This document shows positions 1-8,737 of a stretch of DNA of 12,848 nucleotides, one piece after another (position 1 is the stretch's first letter; each line of letters starts with the position of its first letter). The notes under the pieces were generated by a model, which searched no databases, had not been told where the DNA came from, and saw only the letters and a program-made list of their open reading frames with translations. Origin of the DNA: Desulfobacterales bacterium (GTDB taxonomy: Bacteria > Desulfobacterota > Desulfobacteria > Desulfobacterales > Desulfosalsimonadaceae); contig SLIE01000202.1 in NCBI GenBank assembly GCA_007135795.1, forward strand, positions 1 through 12,848, given 5' to 3'. The position numbers and the translations under genes are program-made.

Positions 1-23
1 CATTTTTCCTCAGCAACCTGCAT
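1..23 (-). CDS. Possible 5' end of the next minus-strand gene (cut by window edge)
   Basis: Two minus-strand ATG codons lie downstream of ruvC, one at 23-21 behind a purine-rich GGGGGAAGG about 8 nt upstream, and one at 3-1 behind GAGG about 4 nt upstream. They are in different frames, so only one can be the real start. A ruvA gene is common after ruvC, but the seven codons visible from the first ATG (MQVAEEK) do not resemble a typical RuvA start, and nothing is visible from the second. The identity is therefore unknown. Confidence 0.25.
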
Positions 24-52
24 TTGCCCAACCTTCCCCCTGCCCTCTTCTC

Positions 53-559
53 CTATGAAGCCCTATCCGCATTCAGCCGCTGCAATGAGCGATTCCGGTA
101 AAGACCAATCAGTGCCAGTGCAAGCGCATCCGATGCGTGAGAGGGCCGGATCGGCTCAGGGTGATTAAGACGCATACGAACACACGCTTCAAGTTGCGCT
201 TTATCGGCGCCACCACTTCCCGTCAATATCCGCTTGGCTTCCCGTACAGCAATCTCCATGACCGGAATTGCCGCATGACATGCTGCAAGCAGAATGACAC
301 CAGTCACCTTCCCCAGAACAATTCCGGATTTCGGATACCGGTTTAGGGAATAAACATCCTCTATCGCCATTAAGTCGGGTTTCTGATCGTTTATTGCCTT
401 TATGACGCCATCATAAATTCGACTCAGCCGATCTGTCATCGCAAGGTCCGCAGAGGTCGTGATGGTACCGAAGGCATAATCCGATACCTTGAGGGCCGAG
501 CCTTCCACAACGGCTATGCCGGTTGCCGCAAGCCCCGGATCGATTCCGATAACCCTCAC
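53..559 (-). CDS. ruvC: Crossover junction endodeoxyribonuclease RuvC
   Basis: RuvC is the cytoplasmic Holliday-junction resolvase that cuts RuvAB-processed four-way junctions during recombinational repair. The 168-residue length is normal for the family. The RNase H-like fold is marked by IGIDPG at residues 4-9 with catalytic D7, by IEDVY with E67, and by SHASDALALA near the C terminus with H141 and D144. In the E. coli enzyme the third acidic residue is an aspartate; a histidine at this place is known from Thermus RuvC, so the enzyme should still be active. The start is GTG (559-557), chosen because RVIGIDPG follows directly as in homologues; only a weak GGA lies about 10 nt upstream. The gene begins 37 nt after cpoB, so it is probably read through from the tol cluster, or from a weak promoter I could not identify. 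Confidence 0.95.
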   Translation of the reverse strand: MRVIGIDPGLAATGIAVVEGSALKVSDYAFGTITTSADLAMTDRLSRIYDGVIKAINDQKPDLMAIEDVYSLNRYPKSGIVLGKVTGVILLAACHAAIPVMEIAVREAKRILTGSGGADKAQLEACVRMRLNHPEPIRPSHASDALALALIGLYRNRSLQRLNADRAS

Positions 560-596
560 AACACGTGATTCCGTATCGACTCAACCGTTATCGGTT

Positions 597-1460
597 TCAT
601 CCATCAATCTCCGCAATCCGCCTTTCAGCGATTCTGGCCTTGTCATGATTGGGAAAAATACGGATCAGTTCCCTGAGTCGAAAAATTGCATTATCTTTCT
701 CCCCAAGCATAGCGAAGGCGAACCCCTGTTTCAGGTAGGCGGCGGGAACCTTGTTCCCATTCGGGTAATCATCGATTACCCTTTGGTATTCAACAATCGC
801 TCTTTCATACCACTGCTCCGCAAAGTAGACCTCTCCGGTCCAGAACCGGGCATTATCCGCCAGGTTTGATTTCGGGAACCGTTTCAGAAATATGGCAAAC
901 CCATCAAGGGCAGCGTCAAATTCACGATCATCGAACATTTGCTTGGAAACCCGGTATAATTCCTGTTCATTTAGAGCTTCAAGCTCTTTTTCGGTCGGAT
1001 ATTTTCTTTCAACCCGTTTTTCCGTTTGCCCGGACACTTCCATCCCCATATAGGTTTCCATGCGGGAGATACGGTTATCATATCCTTCCATTGATGCAGT
1101 ATTTTCCAGCATAAGCGTATTCATCTCTGCAATATGGGCCGTCAGATCTGTCATATTCTTCTTCAGATTGTATTCAATCTCCTCGATGGTACCGGAAAGT
1201 CTTCGAAGGTCTGTTTTGATCTCATAGAGTTCCGCATCCTTGGTAGCCGCGAGACCTCTGATATCCTGCCGGACTTCACCCTGCTGTGCCAAAGCGGTAT
1301 CGACCTCGGAAAGAGCCCGTCTGAGACTTTGGTTTTCTTTATGAAGATTGATGACCTGATCTTCGAGATGCCATACTTCCGAGCGCGTGGCACACCCGGT
1401 CACCTGGAATAATAAAAAGAAAAGACCACAAAGCATTAAAACCGGTAAGTATCGGCGCAT
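597..1460 (-). CDS. cpoB: CpoB/YbgF-type Tol-Pal coordinator, predicted lipoprotein
   Basis: This 287-residue protein matches the architecture of CpoB (YbgF), which coordinates Tol-Pal-driven outer-membrane constriction with PBP1B cell-wall synthesis in E. coli. Residues 1-22 are a signal sequence ending in VTG followed by C23, a good lipobox, so it is likely lipid-anchored; E. coli CpoB is soluble in the periplasm. Residues about 28-145 are charged and heptad-like, fitting the trimerising coiled coil. Residues about 165-287 hold three tetratricopeptide repeats, including ARFWTGEVYFAEQWYERAI and the following AAYLKQGFAFAMLGEKDNAI. It lies 258 nt after pal, an unusually large gap within this cluster, and 37 nt before ruvC. 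The ATG at 1460-1458 has only a weak GGAT ribosome-binding site. Its place after pal strongly supports the assignment; the function is by family. Confidence 0.9.
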   Translation of the reverse strand: MRRYLPVLMLCGLFFLLFQVTGCATRSEVWHLEDQVINLHKENQSLRRALSEVDTALAQQGEVRQDIRGLAATKDAELYEIKTDLRRLSGTIEEIEYNLKKNMTDLTAHIAEMNTLMLENTASMEGYDNRISRMETYMGMEVSGQTEKRVERKYPTEKELEALNEQELYRVSKQMFDDREFDAALDGFAIFLKRFPKSNLADNARFWTGEVYFAEQWYERAIVEYQRVIDDYPNGNKVPAAYLKQGFAFAMLGEKDNAIFRLRELIRIFPNHDKARIAERRIAEIDG

Positions 1461-1522
1461 TATAAAAATCCGTTGTCTTGTCAGGTTTTCAGCACGGCCG
1501 GCCCGAAACCGGAAGGACGTTA

Positions 1523-1566
1523 TCAGTCTGAAGTATCGTATGTATTGTTCGGGACTTTCAGGCTGA
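1523..1566. repeat. Imperfect inverted repeat upstream of cpoB
   Basis: TCAGTCTGAA (1523-1532) and TTCAGGCTGA (1557-1566) are inverted with one mismatch, around a 24-nt loop. In plus-strand RNA the mismatch is a G-U wobble; in the minus-strand message, the sense expected here, it is a C-A mismatch. It lies in the 258-nt pal-cpoB spacer, together with the stronger 1656-1684 hairpin. No function can be assigned. Confidence 0.35.
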
Positions 1567-1655
1567 CACGATTAAAAACAAAACGGCTAAACCCAGGTAT
1601 GTATTTCAACCGAGCCGGGGAGTGATTAACCAGACACGTTTAGTATTAAATTCGA

Positions 1656-1684
1656 GTCTGACTCAGAACCGGTCTGAGTCAGAC
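1656..1684. terminator. Perfect 12-bp hairpin between pal and cpoB
   Basis: GTCTGACTCAGA (1656-1667) and TCTGAGTCAGAC (1673-1684) are perfect inverted repeats around the 5-nt loop ACCGG. The hairpin sits 35 nt beyond the pal stop codon. On the minus strand it is followed by TCGAATTTAAT, not a clean U tract, so it is a poor classical terminator. It may instead attenuate transcription into cpoB or protect the 3' end of the tolQRAB-pal message from exonucleases. The structure is seen directly; the role is inference. Confidence 0.5.
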
Positions 1685-1718
1685 ATTTTGACAGATACAA
1701 CAATTTCAACAACAATGA

Positions 1719-2306
1719 TTACCGGAGGCGAAATTCAGCTCTTCGGTTTCTGCTCCAGGCTTCTTCATTATCTCCTCTTACCGCAGGCCTTTCTTCACCG
1801 TAACTGATTGTGATAATGCGGGACGGCTCAACGCCGGCGTTAACCAGAAAATCCTTTACGCTCTGCGCCCTTCTGGAACCCAGTGCAAGGTTGTACTCCT
1901 CTGTTCCCCTGTTATCGCAATGTCCTTCCACGATGAGCGATCTGTCACTGTTTTCCTGCAACCACTTGGCCTGTTTCAACAAGGTCTCGCGAGCTTCAGC
2001 AGATAAACTGGAATTGTCGAACGCAAAATAAACATTTGCATCGACAAATGCTGCGGCTTCTTTTTCCTTACGAATTTGTTCCGCCTCAGCTGCCTGCCTT
2101 TCACGATAGGCTTCTATTTCTTCTTCCGCTATTCTTCTTTGCTTCTCCAACTCTGTTTCCGAATCCGCTCTTTCACCGATTCGGGGAGCCATGGGTTCTT
2201 CACCTGGATACTCCCCCCCGTCAGGGGCTTTCCTGGCACAAGACGCGAAGAACATCATGCTCATCATCACAACAAGCAACAGGCCAAAAGACATGAATTT
2301 TTTCAT
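1719..2306 (-). CDS. pal: Peptidoglycan-associated lipoprotein Pal
   Basis: Pal is the outer-membrane lipoprotein that clamps the outer membrane to peptidoglycan and is pulled on by TolA and TolB during division. Residues 1-22 are a hydrophobic signal peptide and FASC gives the lipidated C23. A charged, helical linker covers about 45-85. The OmpA-like peptidoglycan-binding domain covers about 86-195, with VYFAFDNSSL, then GHCDNRGTEEYNLALGSRRA, and NRRAEFRLR at the end. D131 and R146 match the diaminopimelate-binding Asp/Arg pair of the family. Length (195 residues) is slightly above E. coli Pal because of the linker. An AAGGAG lies about 10 nt before the ATG. The gene begins 72 nt after tolB, in the standard tolB-pal order. 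Confidence 0.97.
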   Translation of the reverse strand: MKKFMSFGLLLVVMMSMMFFASCARKAPDGGEYPGEEPMAPRIGERADSETELEKQRRIAEEEIEAYRERQAAEAEQIRKEKEAAAFVDANVYFAFDNSSLSAEARETLLKQAKWLQENSDRSLIVEGHCDNRGTEEYNLALGSRRAQSVKDFLVNAGVEPSRIITISYGEERPAVRGDNEEAWSRNRRAEFRLR

Positions 2307-2378
2307 TACCGCTTTTCTCCTTGTAAATTATTATACTGCTTCGACGTACCGGATATTATCCGGTGACTCTTGATCCCG

Positions 2379-3704
2379 CTACCGCTCAATCCTTGGAGAC
2401 CAATCTGGCAATGACTGATTCCCCGGCATCTCAAAGAGCGGTCTTTGGTCCGTTCCGGAAGAAGTCATACCATAAATATTTGAATTTCCCTTTCGCGTAG
2501 AAGAAAACACGATCATATTTCCATCCGGAGACCAGCTGGGAGACTCGTTTCTTCCGGCGTCAGCAGTAAGCTGAACCCGACCACTACCATCCATATTAAT
2601 GACAAATATATCGCTTGTATTTCCGCTCATGCTGGAGTAGGCGATTTTATCCCCCCTTGGGGACCACTCCGGCTGTGTGTTGTAACGCCCTTCAAACGTA
2701 AGCCTGTTCGTGCGCATGGTTTTAAGATCCATGATAAATATCTGGGGTGAACCCGCCCGACCCGAAACAAAGGCCATTTTTTTTCCATCAGGTGAAAACG
2801 AGGGGGACACATCAACCCCCCAACTATTGGTCAATCTTTTATCAACTTTCCCGGATTTGGTCAAAAGGTATATCTCCTCGTCTCCCTCGAACGACAAGGT
2901 CGCGGCAAGCCGGGAATCCCCAGGCATCCAGGCCGGGGTAATATTAAGCCCCTCGTAGGATGCCAACAGCTCTGTTCTCCCCGTTTCCATGGATCTGACG
3001 AAAATTTCAGGCTTACCATTTTTATAAGAGGTGTAAGCAAGGTGGCGACCATCGGGAGACCAGGCCGGCGTTAACACGATATCCTCATTTTCCGTCAATT
3101 TTCGTCGATTTTCGCCATCAAAATCAGAAACATAAAGAGCTTTTCCGTCACGTCCTTCGGACACAAAGGCGATCTGGGTGTTGAAGACCCCGAAATTCCC
3201 GGTCAGCCGATGAATCATTTCATCACAAAACTTGAGAACCATTTCCCGCATATCGGAAACTTCCCCGGTATATCGTTTTCCAAACAACAAGGTCTGCCGG
3301 AACGGATCAAAGAGTCTGAATTCCAGTTGCAACACACGTCCTTCGAGACGTACCCCGCCTGTAATTAACAATTCCGAGCCGATATCCCGCCAGTTTTTAA
3401 AATTTATTTCAGATACGGTGATGCCCTGCTTACCGGGAGCGTCTAAAAAGGCCCGTTTATCGATTACATTAAAATACCCCGTAAACTTAAGCGAATTGCT
3501 TAGAACATCGACAACCTGTTGTGACAACCGTTCTGTTTCAGAATTATCCGTCAGGGAAGCCGGCACGGGCACAGCAATCGGGATTTTTTTTTGAAAAGGG
3601 TCGCTGATATTGATATAATCATATTCGGCAAAGCTCTTCCCCCCTATGGCCAGAAGAAAGATAAAAAACAGGCAACCGATTTTTAAATGATACGTGATTT
3701 TCAT
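2379..3704 (-). CDS. tolB: Tol-Pal system beta-propeller protein TolB
   Basis: TolB is the periplasmic partner that binds Pal and releases it when TolA engages. The 441-residue length is typical. Residues 1-26 are a signal peptide ending at SFA before EYDY. Residues about 30-170 form the N-terminal TolB_N domain, including the SNSLKFTGYFNVID segment. Residues about 175-441 form the six-bladed propeller, shown by recurring PD40-type motifs: TPAWSPDGRHLAY, TPAWMPGDSRLA, SPSFSPDGKKMAF, QPEWSPRGDKIAY, SPSWSPDGNMIVF and the closing LPDWSPR. The ATG is preceded by GGA at about 8 nt. It follows tolA after 138 nt and precedes pal by 72 nt, which is the classical order. No anomalies are visible. Confidence 0.97.
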   Translation of the reverse strand: MKITYHLKIGCLFFIFLLAIGGKSFAEYDYINISDPFQKKIPIAVPVPASLTDNSETERLSQQVVDVLSNSLKFTGYFNVIDKRAFLDAPGKQGITVSEINFKNWRDIGSELLITGGVRLEGRVLQLEFRLFDPFRQTLLFGKRYTGEVSDMREMVLKFCDEMIHRLTGNFGVFNTQIAFVSEGRDGKALYVSDFDGENRRKLTENEDIVLTPAWSPDGRHLAYTSYKNGKPEIFVRSMETGRTELLASYEGLNITPAWMPGDSRLAATLSFEGDEEIYLLTKSGKVDKRLTNSWGVDVSPSFSPDGKKMAFVSGRAGSPQIFIMDLKTMRTNRLTFEGRYNTQPEWSPRGDKIAYSSMSGNTSDIFVINMDGSGRVQLTADAGRNESPSWSPDGNMIVFSSTRKGNSNIYGMTSSGTDQRPLFEMPGNQSLPDWSPRIER

Positions 3705-3842
3705 TTGAATTTTCCACTTTCCAGTTCAAGGGGGGATGCAATCCCTGTAATTTATTTCTTGTTAAACGCTGATAACCAGAATGATTGTGTGTGATGCTGT
3801 CAGTGCATTCCCGGCCATGAAGATCAACATTCCGGCAGGCGT

Positions 3843-4820
3843 CTATTGCAACCCACCCGGTGTAAAGCCCACCAGCAACTGATAATGCGGGAGCCCATCC
3901 GGAAGAGGCGGCAGAGGGTCGGATTTCATGACAGTTTTATAAGCGGATTCATCAAGATACTCGTTGCCGGATCGTTTTTCAAACCACACATCCGTAATTT
4001 CCCCATTGGGCATAATCTTCAATACGACCCTGCTTTCAAGCCCCCTGGTATCGCCTGCAAGCGCTTCAGAAAACACCCAATTCCTTCTGAGCGCCTGCCT
4101 TACTTCCGCCTGGTAGATCTGAAGCCGGGTATAATTACCCCTTGCGCCCCCACCGGAACGACCATCCTGCCCACCAGATCCTGAAACACTGCCGGTTCCC
4201 CGCGGACGAGTGTCCTGACCCACTTCTCCTTCCATCTGCCCGATTCGTTCGCGAATAGAAGCCTGGCGGCGACTTTCCCGGGTTTCAACTTCCTCCTGCA
4301 TGCGTCGAACTGTGTCCGCAACCTGTCTTTCTCCCTCCTGCCGTTTCAACTCATCCGGCTTCACCACCTCTTTTCTCACGGATTCGGATGGCCGCGGGGC
4401 CGTCGATCTTTTAATCGAAGGCTCGGCAGGACGTAATTTTTCCGGCAGCGTCAAGGTATGCGAAGAAGGGTCCACCGCTCTTGGCGTTCTTGACTTCATG
4501 GGAATAGTGGTAGGTTCGGCAGGCGCCACACGATCCTGATGAAAATCCTCCACCGTATCACTAGTGGAAACGCCTCCACCGCCGCCGCCCTGACCGGAAG
4601 ATGATGAGGGCGGAATAGTGCTCAGCGAAACGAGTTGCACATCTATGGATTCAAAACGTGTAAAATCAATCCCCCCACTCTGACTTTCCGGCATAAACAG
4701 AAGAAAAAGAACCAGGGTCATATGGGCTGCAAAAGAAATCCCAAAATAAAAACTCGATTTTTTATACAACCCCTCAGGTTGATACACATGATCATTTTCT
4801 GGATTTAATTCAGACTGCAT
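3843..4820 (-). CDS. tolA: TolA-type energy transducer with TonB-like C-terminal domain
   Basis: By position between tolR and tolB this is the TolA role: a protein anchored in the inner membrane that transmits TolQR energy to Pal/TolB. One membrane segment spans about residues 24-43 and contains S29-x3-H33, the SxxxH motif by which TolA and TonB contact their motor proteins. The periplasmic linker (about 45-230) contains a glycine run (78-83), a proline-rich segment (100-150), a charged helical stretch (155-200) and a Gly/Ser-rich stretch (208-229); it lacks the long alanine-rich helix of E. coli TolA. Residues about 231-325 form a TonB_2/TonB C-terminal domain, with YQAEVRQALRRNW, VVLKIMPNGEITDVWF and SAYKTVMKSDPLPPLP. 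The ribosome-binding site is weak. Annotation pipelines may call it TonB; location supports TolA. Confidence 0.88.
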   Translation of the reverse strand: MQSELNPENDHVYQPEGLYKKSSFYFGISFAAHMTLVLFLLFMPESQSGGIDFTRFESIDVQLVSLSTIPPSSSSGQGGGGGGVSTSDTVEDFHQDRVAPAEPTTIPMKSRTPRAVDPSSHTLTLPEKLRPAEPSIKRSTAPRPSESVRKEVVKPDELKRQEGERQVADTVRRMQEEVETRESRRQASIRERIGQMEGEVGQDTRPRGTGSVSGSGGQDGRSGGGARGNYTRLQIYQAEVRQALRRNWVFSEALAGDTRGLESRVVLKIMPNGEITDVWFEKRSGNEYLDESAYKTVMKSDPLPPLPDGLPHYQLLVGFTPGGLQ

Positions 4821-4900
4821 TGCTCAATAGGGCTTCTTTAATGGTTTTGCAAACAACAAGCACCGGCTTCGATCTGTCCTGGTTTAGTGGGTTGGTACAA

Positions 4901-5332
4901 TTAATTTCGAGATGCGTCCTTAAGACTTGCAACCGGTTCTGTTACCACGCCCAGTTGTTGAACACCTGCGCTTTTGATTTCAGACATGACCAAAACAACT
5001 TTTCCGTAAGCCACATTCGTATCGGCGCGCAAAAAAACATTGTTCGATGAACGGTTTTCAAATATATAGCCCAGTCTTTCCCCCAGGCCTTCCACGTCCA
5101 CCGGTGTTTCGTTTATCGTTATCATCCCATTATGGTCAATGACAACAACCAGGGGATCTTCAGCCTGATCCAGACTTGTGGCATGATGCGTCTGCGGGAG
5201 AGCGACGTCAACGCCCTGGACCATCATGGGCGCCGCCACCATGAAAACAATAAGCAAAACCAGCATTACATCGACAAATGGGGTGACATTGATCTCGGAG
5301 AGCAGTGCGCTCTGGTTTGTATTAATAGCCAT
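4901..5332 (-). CDS. tolR: Proton-channel subunit TolR (ExbD/TolR family)
   Basis: TolR is the inner-membrane channel and peptidoglycan-binding subunit of the Tol motor. The 143-residue length is normal. The N-terminal LLSEINVTPFVDVMLVLLIVF holds the single membrane helix (about 19-40) with the proton-carrying D21, equivalent to D23 of E. coli TolR. The periplasmic domain (about 60-135) shows the usual ExbD-like fold, including VFLRADTNVAYGKVVLVMSEIKSAGV in two halves. It starts 3 nt after the tolQ stop, and its ribosome-binding site AGGGAG lies within the end of tolQ, so the two are almost certainly co-translated. Confidence 0.96.
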   Translation of the reverse strand: MAINTNQSALLSEINVTPFVDVMLVLLIVFMVAAPMMVQGVDVALPQTHHATSLDQAEDPLVVVIDHNGMITINETPVDVEGLGERLGYIFENRSSNNVFLRADTNVAYGKVVLVMSEIKSAGVQQLGVVTEPVASLKDASRN

Positions 5333-5335
5333 TTT

Positions 5336-6040
5336 TTACTCCCTGGATTCTTGACGGCGCGATTCGCTTTCTACGATGCTGATGAAATCGTTGGAAAAAC
5401 TTTCCATTTCCGATTCGATAATGCGTATCTTCTGGGAAAAGTAATTAAACCCGACAACCGCAGGGATCGCTACAGCCAATCCCGCCGCAGTGGCAACAAG
5501 GGCTTCCGAAACACCCGGTGCGACGGCGGACAGACTCGTCGTTCCTGTCTGAACGGCAATGGCCCTGAAAGCATTCATGATCCCCCAAACAGTCCCGAAT
5601 AAGCCGATAAAAGGCGCTATATTTCCAGTAGTGGCCAGAAACGGAACCAACTGAATCATCCGGATACTTTCCATGTTGCGTGATCGACCCAAAGTCCGTT
5701 TAATGTTTTCAACATTGGCGGCCAGATCAACAGCGCTTTCTGGCGGCGTGCCGGGTCGATTCATCTTTTTCAATTCCATGTAGGCATTTCTGAAAATACG
5801 GGCAACCGGGCTATGATTGAGTTCTTTTGCCCGGGCAAAGGAATTCGAGAAATCACGGGTCTTCCAGAAATATTCAATAAAAAAGGCCGATTCCTTGAAT
5901 GCTCGCCGCATGTACACAAATTTCATGAAAATAATCGCCCAGGTGGCCATGGAGAACGCAAGCAAAAGGTATATGACAAACTGAACCATCGGCCCTGCGC
6001 TTCGCACCATTGCAATAATACTGAGATCTTCGGGACTCAT
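5336..6040 (-). CDS. tolQ: Proton-channel subunit TolQ (MotA/TolQ/ExbB family)
   Basis: TolQ forms the pentameric inner-membrane proton channel around TolR. The 234-residue length fits the family. Three membrane helices are visible at about 18-40, 131-158 and 173-201. The conserved channel threonines are present: T150 in IGLFGTVWGIMNAF and T184 in EALVATAAGLAVAIPA, matching T145 and T178 of E. coli TolQ. A cytoplasmic domain lies between helices 1 and 2. It is the first gene of the tol cluster; upstream are 378 nt that hold candidate promoters and the groEL terminator. A modest GGAG lies about 11 nt before the ATG. Confidence 0.96.
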   Translation of the reverse strand: MSPEDLSIIAMVRSAGPMVQFVIYLLLAFSMATWAIIFMKFVYMRRAFKESAFFIEYFWKTRDFSNSFARAKELNHSPVARIFRNAYMELKKMNRPGTPPESAVDLAANVENIKRTLGRSRNMESIRMIQLVPFLATTGNIAPFIGLFGTVWGIMNAFRAIAVQTGTTSLSAVAPGVSEALVATAAGLAVAIPAVVGFNYFSQKIRIIESEMESFSNDFISIVESESRRQESRE

Positions 6041-6066
6041 TCTTCTATTTGCTCCATATATTAATT

Positions 6067-6096
6067 AATATTTTTTATAAAAGGATTTTTTGTCAA
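6067..6096 (-). promoter_or_regulatory. Candidate sigma-70 promoter next to tolQ
   Basis: On the minus strand a perfect TTGACA (6096-6091) is followed after 18 nt by AATATT (6072-6067), a 4/6 match to the -10 consensus. It would start transcription near 6060, about 20 nt before the tolQ start. The -35 is excellent; the -10 is weak and the region is very AT-rich. Confidence 0.35.
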
Positions 6097-6202
6097 CTCG
6101 ATTTATCAACGTATTGATTTTGACGGAAGCGCCGGAAACAACAAAACCAAAAATTTATACCATTGCAGGAACCATGGTGGAATGAAAAAATATGCTGGAC
6201 TG

Positions 6203-6231
6203 TTTGTAAATGTTTTTCACTAATTTGACAA
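6203..6231 (-). promoter_or_regulatory. Candidate distal sigma-70 promoter for the tol cluster
   Basis: On the minus strand TTGTCA (6231-6226) is separated by exactly 17 nt from TACAAA (6208-6203), matching the consensus hexamers at 5/6 and 4/6. Transcription would begin near 6196 and leave a leader of about 155 nt before tolQ. It competes with the closer TTGACA-based candidate. Confidence 0.4.
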
Positions 6232-6340
6232 CCCTTTACTTTCAGCATAAAGCCAAATAGAAATTATCCAAGGTATCCGCCACTGTCAAGAATAATAAAA
6301 GCCAAACCGGTTAAGCTTCGAATTTTTGTAGAATTTATAT

Positions 6341-6380
6341 AAAAAAAAGCCTTTACGCAGTATCGCATAAAGGCTTTTTT
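6341..6380 (-). terminator. Rho-independent terminator of groESL
   Basis: AAAAAAGCCTTTA (6343-6355) pairs with TAAAGGCTTTTTT (6368-6380), a perfect 13-bp arm around a 12-nt loop. It begins about 40 nt beyond the groEL stop. On the minus strand the stem is followed by a U-rich run, and because A and T tracts flank both sides it can work in both directions. It cleanly separates groESL from the tol cluster. Confidence 0.93.
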
Positions 6381-6418
6381 CTGTTTTACTTAAAACGGGT
6401 AGAATAAGTCAAGGCAGC

Positions 6419-8077
<1,659 letters not shown>

Positions 8078-8111
8078 TTACCTCCAATTTTCAATTCATA
8101 GATTAAACAGG

Positions 8112-8399
8112 TTATTCTATAATTCCAAGAATGTCGTCTTCGCGCATGACCAGGTGCTCTTCTTCATCTATCTTGATCTCCGTTCCCGCATACTTGGCGA
8201 ACAATACCCGGTCACCCTTTTTAACCTGCATGGGAATACGCTTCCCGGCATCATCGAGCTTTCCTTCTCCAACAGCTATTACCTCTCCCTGTGCCGGCTT
8301 TTCCTTGGCGCTATCGGGGATTATAATGCCACCTTTGGTTTTGGCTTCCTCTTCCAGACGTTTTACAAGAATCCGATCATTTAAAGGTTTAATCTTCAT
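8112..8399 (-). CDS. groES: 10 kDa chaperonin GroES
   Basis: GroES is the heptameric lid of the GroEL chamber. I place the start at the ATG at 8399-8397 ([12 protein letters not shown]), giving 95 residues, the normal length. A TTG two codons earlier is possible in frame, but the GGAG ribosome-binding site is about 9 nt from the ATG and only 3 nt from the TTG. Visible features are [12 protein letters not shown], the mobile loop about [21 protein letters not shown] at residues 21-41, [17 protein letters not shown], and the closing EDDILGIIE. It leads the groES-groEL operon, 40 nt before groEL. Confidence 0.98.
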   Translation of the reverse strand: MKIKPLNDRILVKRLEEEAKTKGGIIIPDSAKEKPAQGEVIAVGEGKLDDAGKRIPMQVKKGDRVLFAKYAGTEIKIDEEEHLVMREDDILGIIE

Positions 8400-8477
8400 T
8401 GCCAACTTCTCCTTTTTCTTCTACCGATTACAGTTAAAATTGAATATACGCGACACTCTCAAAACGCGATGGCATGA

Positions 8478-8489
8478 AATTGCGCAATT
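8478..8489. promoter_or_regulatory. Palindrome upstream of groES, possible operator
   Basis: AATTGCGCAATT is a perfect 12-bp palindrome about 80 nt upstream of the groES start. It is embedded in a longer imperfect inverted repeat with TGAAA at 8475-8479 and TTTCA at 8491-8495. The leader contains no CIRCE element. On the minus strand TTGAAA (8496-8491) resembles the -35 of heat-shock sigma-32 promoters, but no good CCCCAT-type -10 follows at the normal distance. Regulation of groESL from this site is inference. Confidence 0.3.
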
Positions 8490-8604
8490 ATTTCAATTAG
8501 CGTCATAACAGATGAAATGTGACCGGCCATATTCCTGCCGGATTAACTTAAAATGCAATAAATATATTTAAATCAATAAGATACACACATTCCAGCTTGT
8601 ATAC

Positions 8605-8638
8605 AAAAGTGGTATTGCCAAATGTCCATACCGCTTTT
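8605..8638. terminator. Terminator-like hairpin downstream of fmdB
   Basis: AAAAGTGGTAT (8605-8615) and ATACCGCTTTT (8628-8638) form an 11-bp inverted repeat with one mismatch and a 12-nt loop. As plus-strand RNA the mismatch is a U-G wobble and the arm ends in a U run; as minus-strand RNA it is a C-A mismatch with a short UUUU. It lies about 120 nt beyond the fmdB stop and before groES, so it may insulate groESL from fmdB. Confidence 0.45.
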
Positions 8639-8737
8639 TATAGCACTGTTTTAAACTGGATATTAAATCCATCGATGCAGGTGGATAAATAATATATTAA
8701 ATCCAATCTGCTGATTGCCGGCGACCGACTGTCCTTT

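Larger units (their letters stand above)
6041..6418. other. groEL-tolQ intergenic region, no gene seen
   Basis: This 378-nt AT-rich stretch holds the groEL terminator at its right end and two candidate promoters for tolQ. It also contains the 8-bp palindrome AACCGGTT (6305-6312). I see no credible coding sequence in either strand. Confidence 0.8.

Noticed and set aside
3731..3745. GGGAT-GCA-ATCCC mini-hairpin in the tolA-tolB spacer
   Set aside because: The stem is only 5 bp with no U tract, and is likely to occur by chance.
5132..5602. Plus-strand 156-codon frame opposite tolR and tolQ
   Set aside because: It is a shadow of two well-supported genes and spans their junction; there is no family signal.
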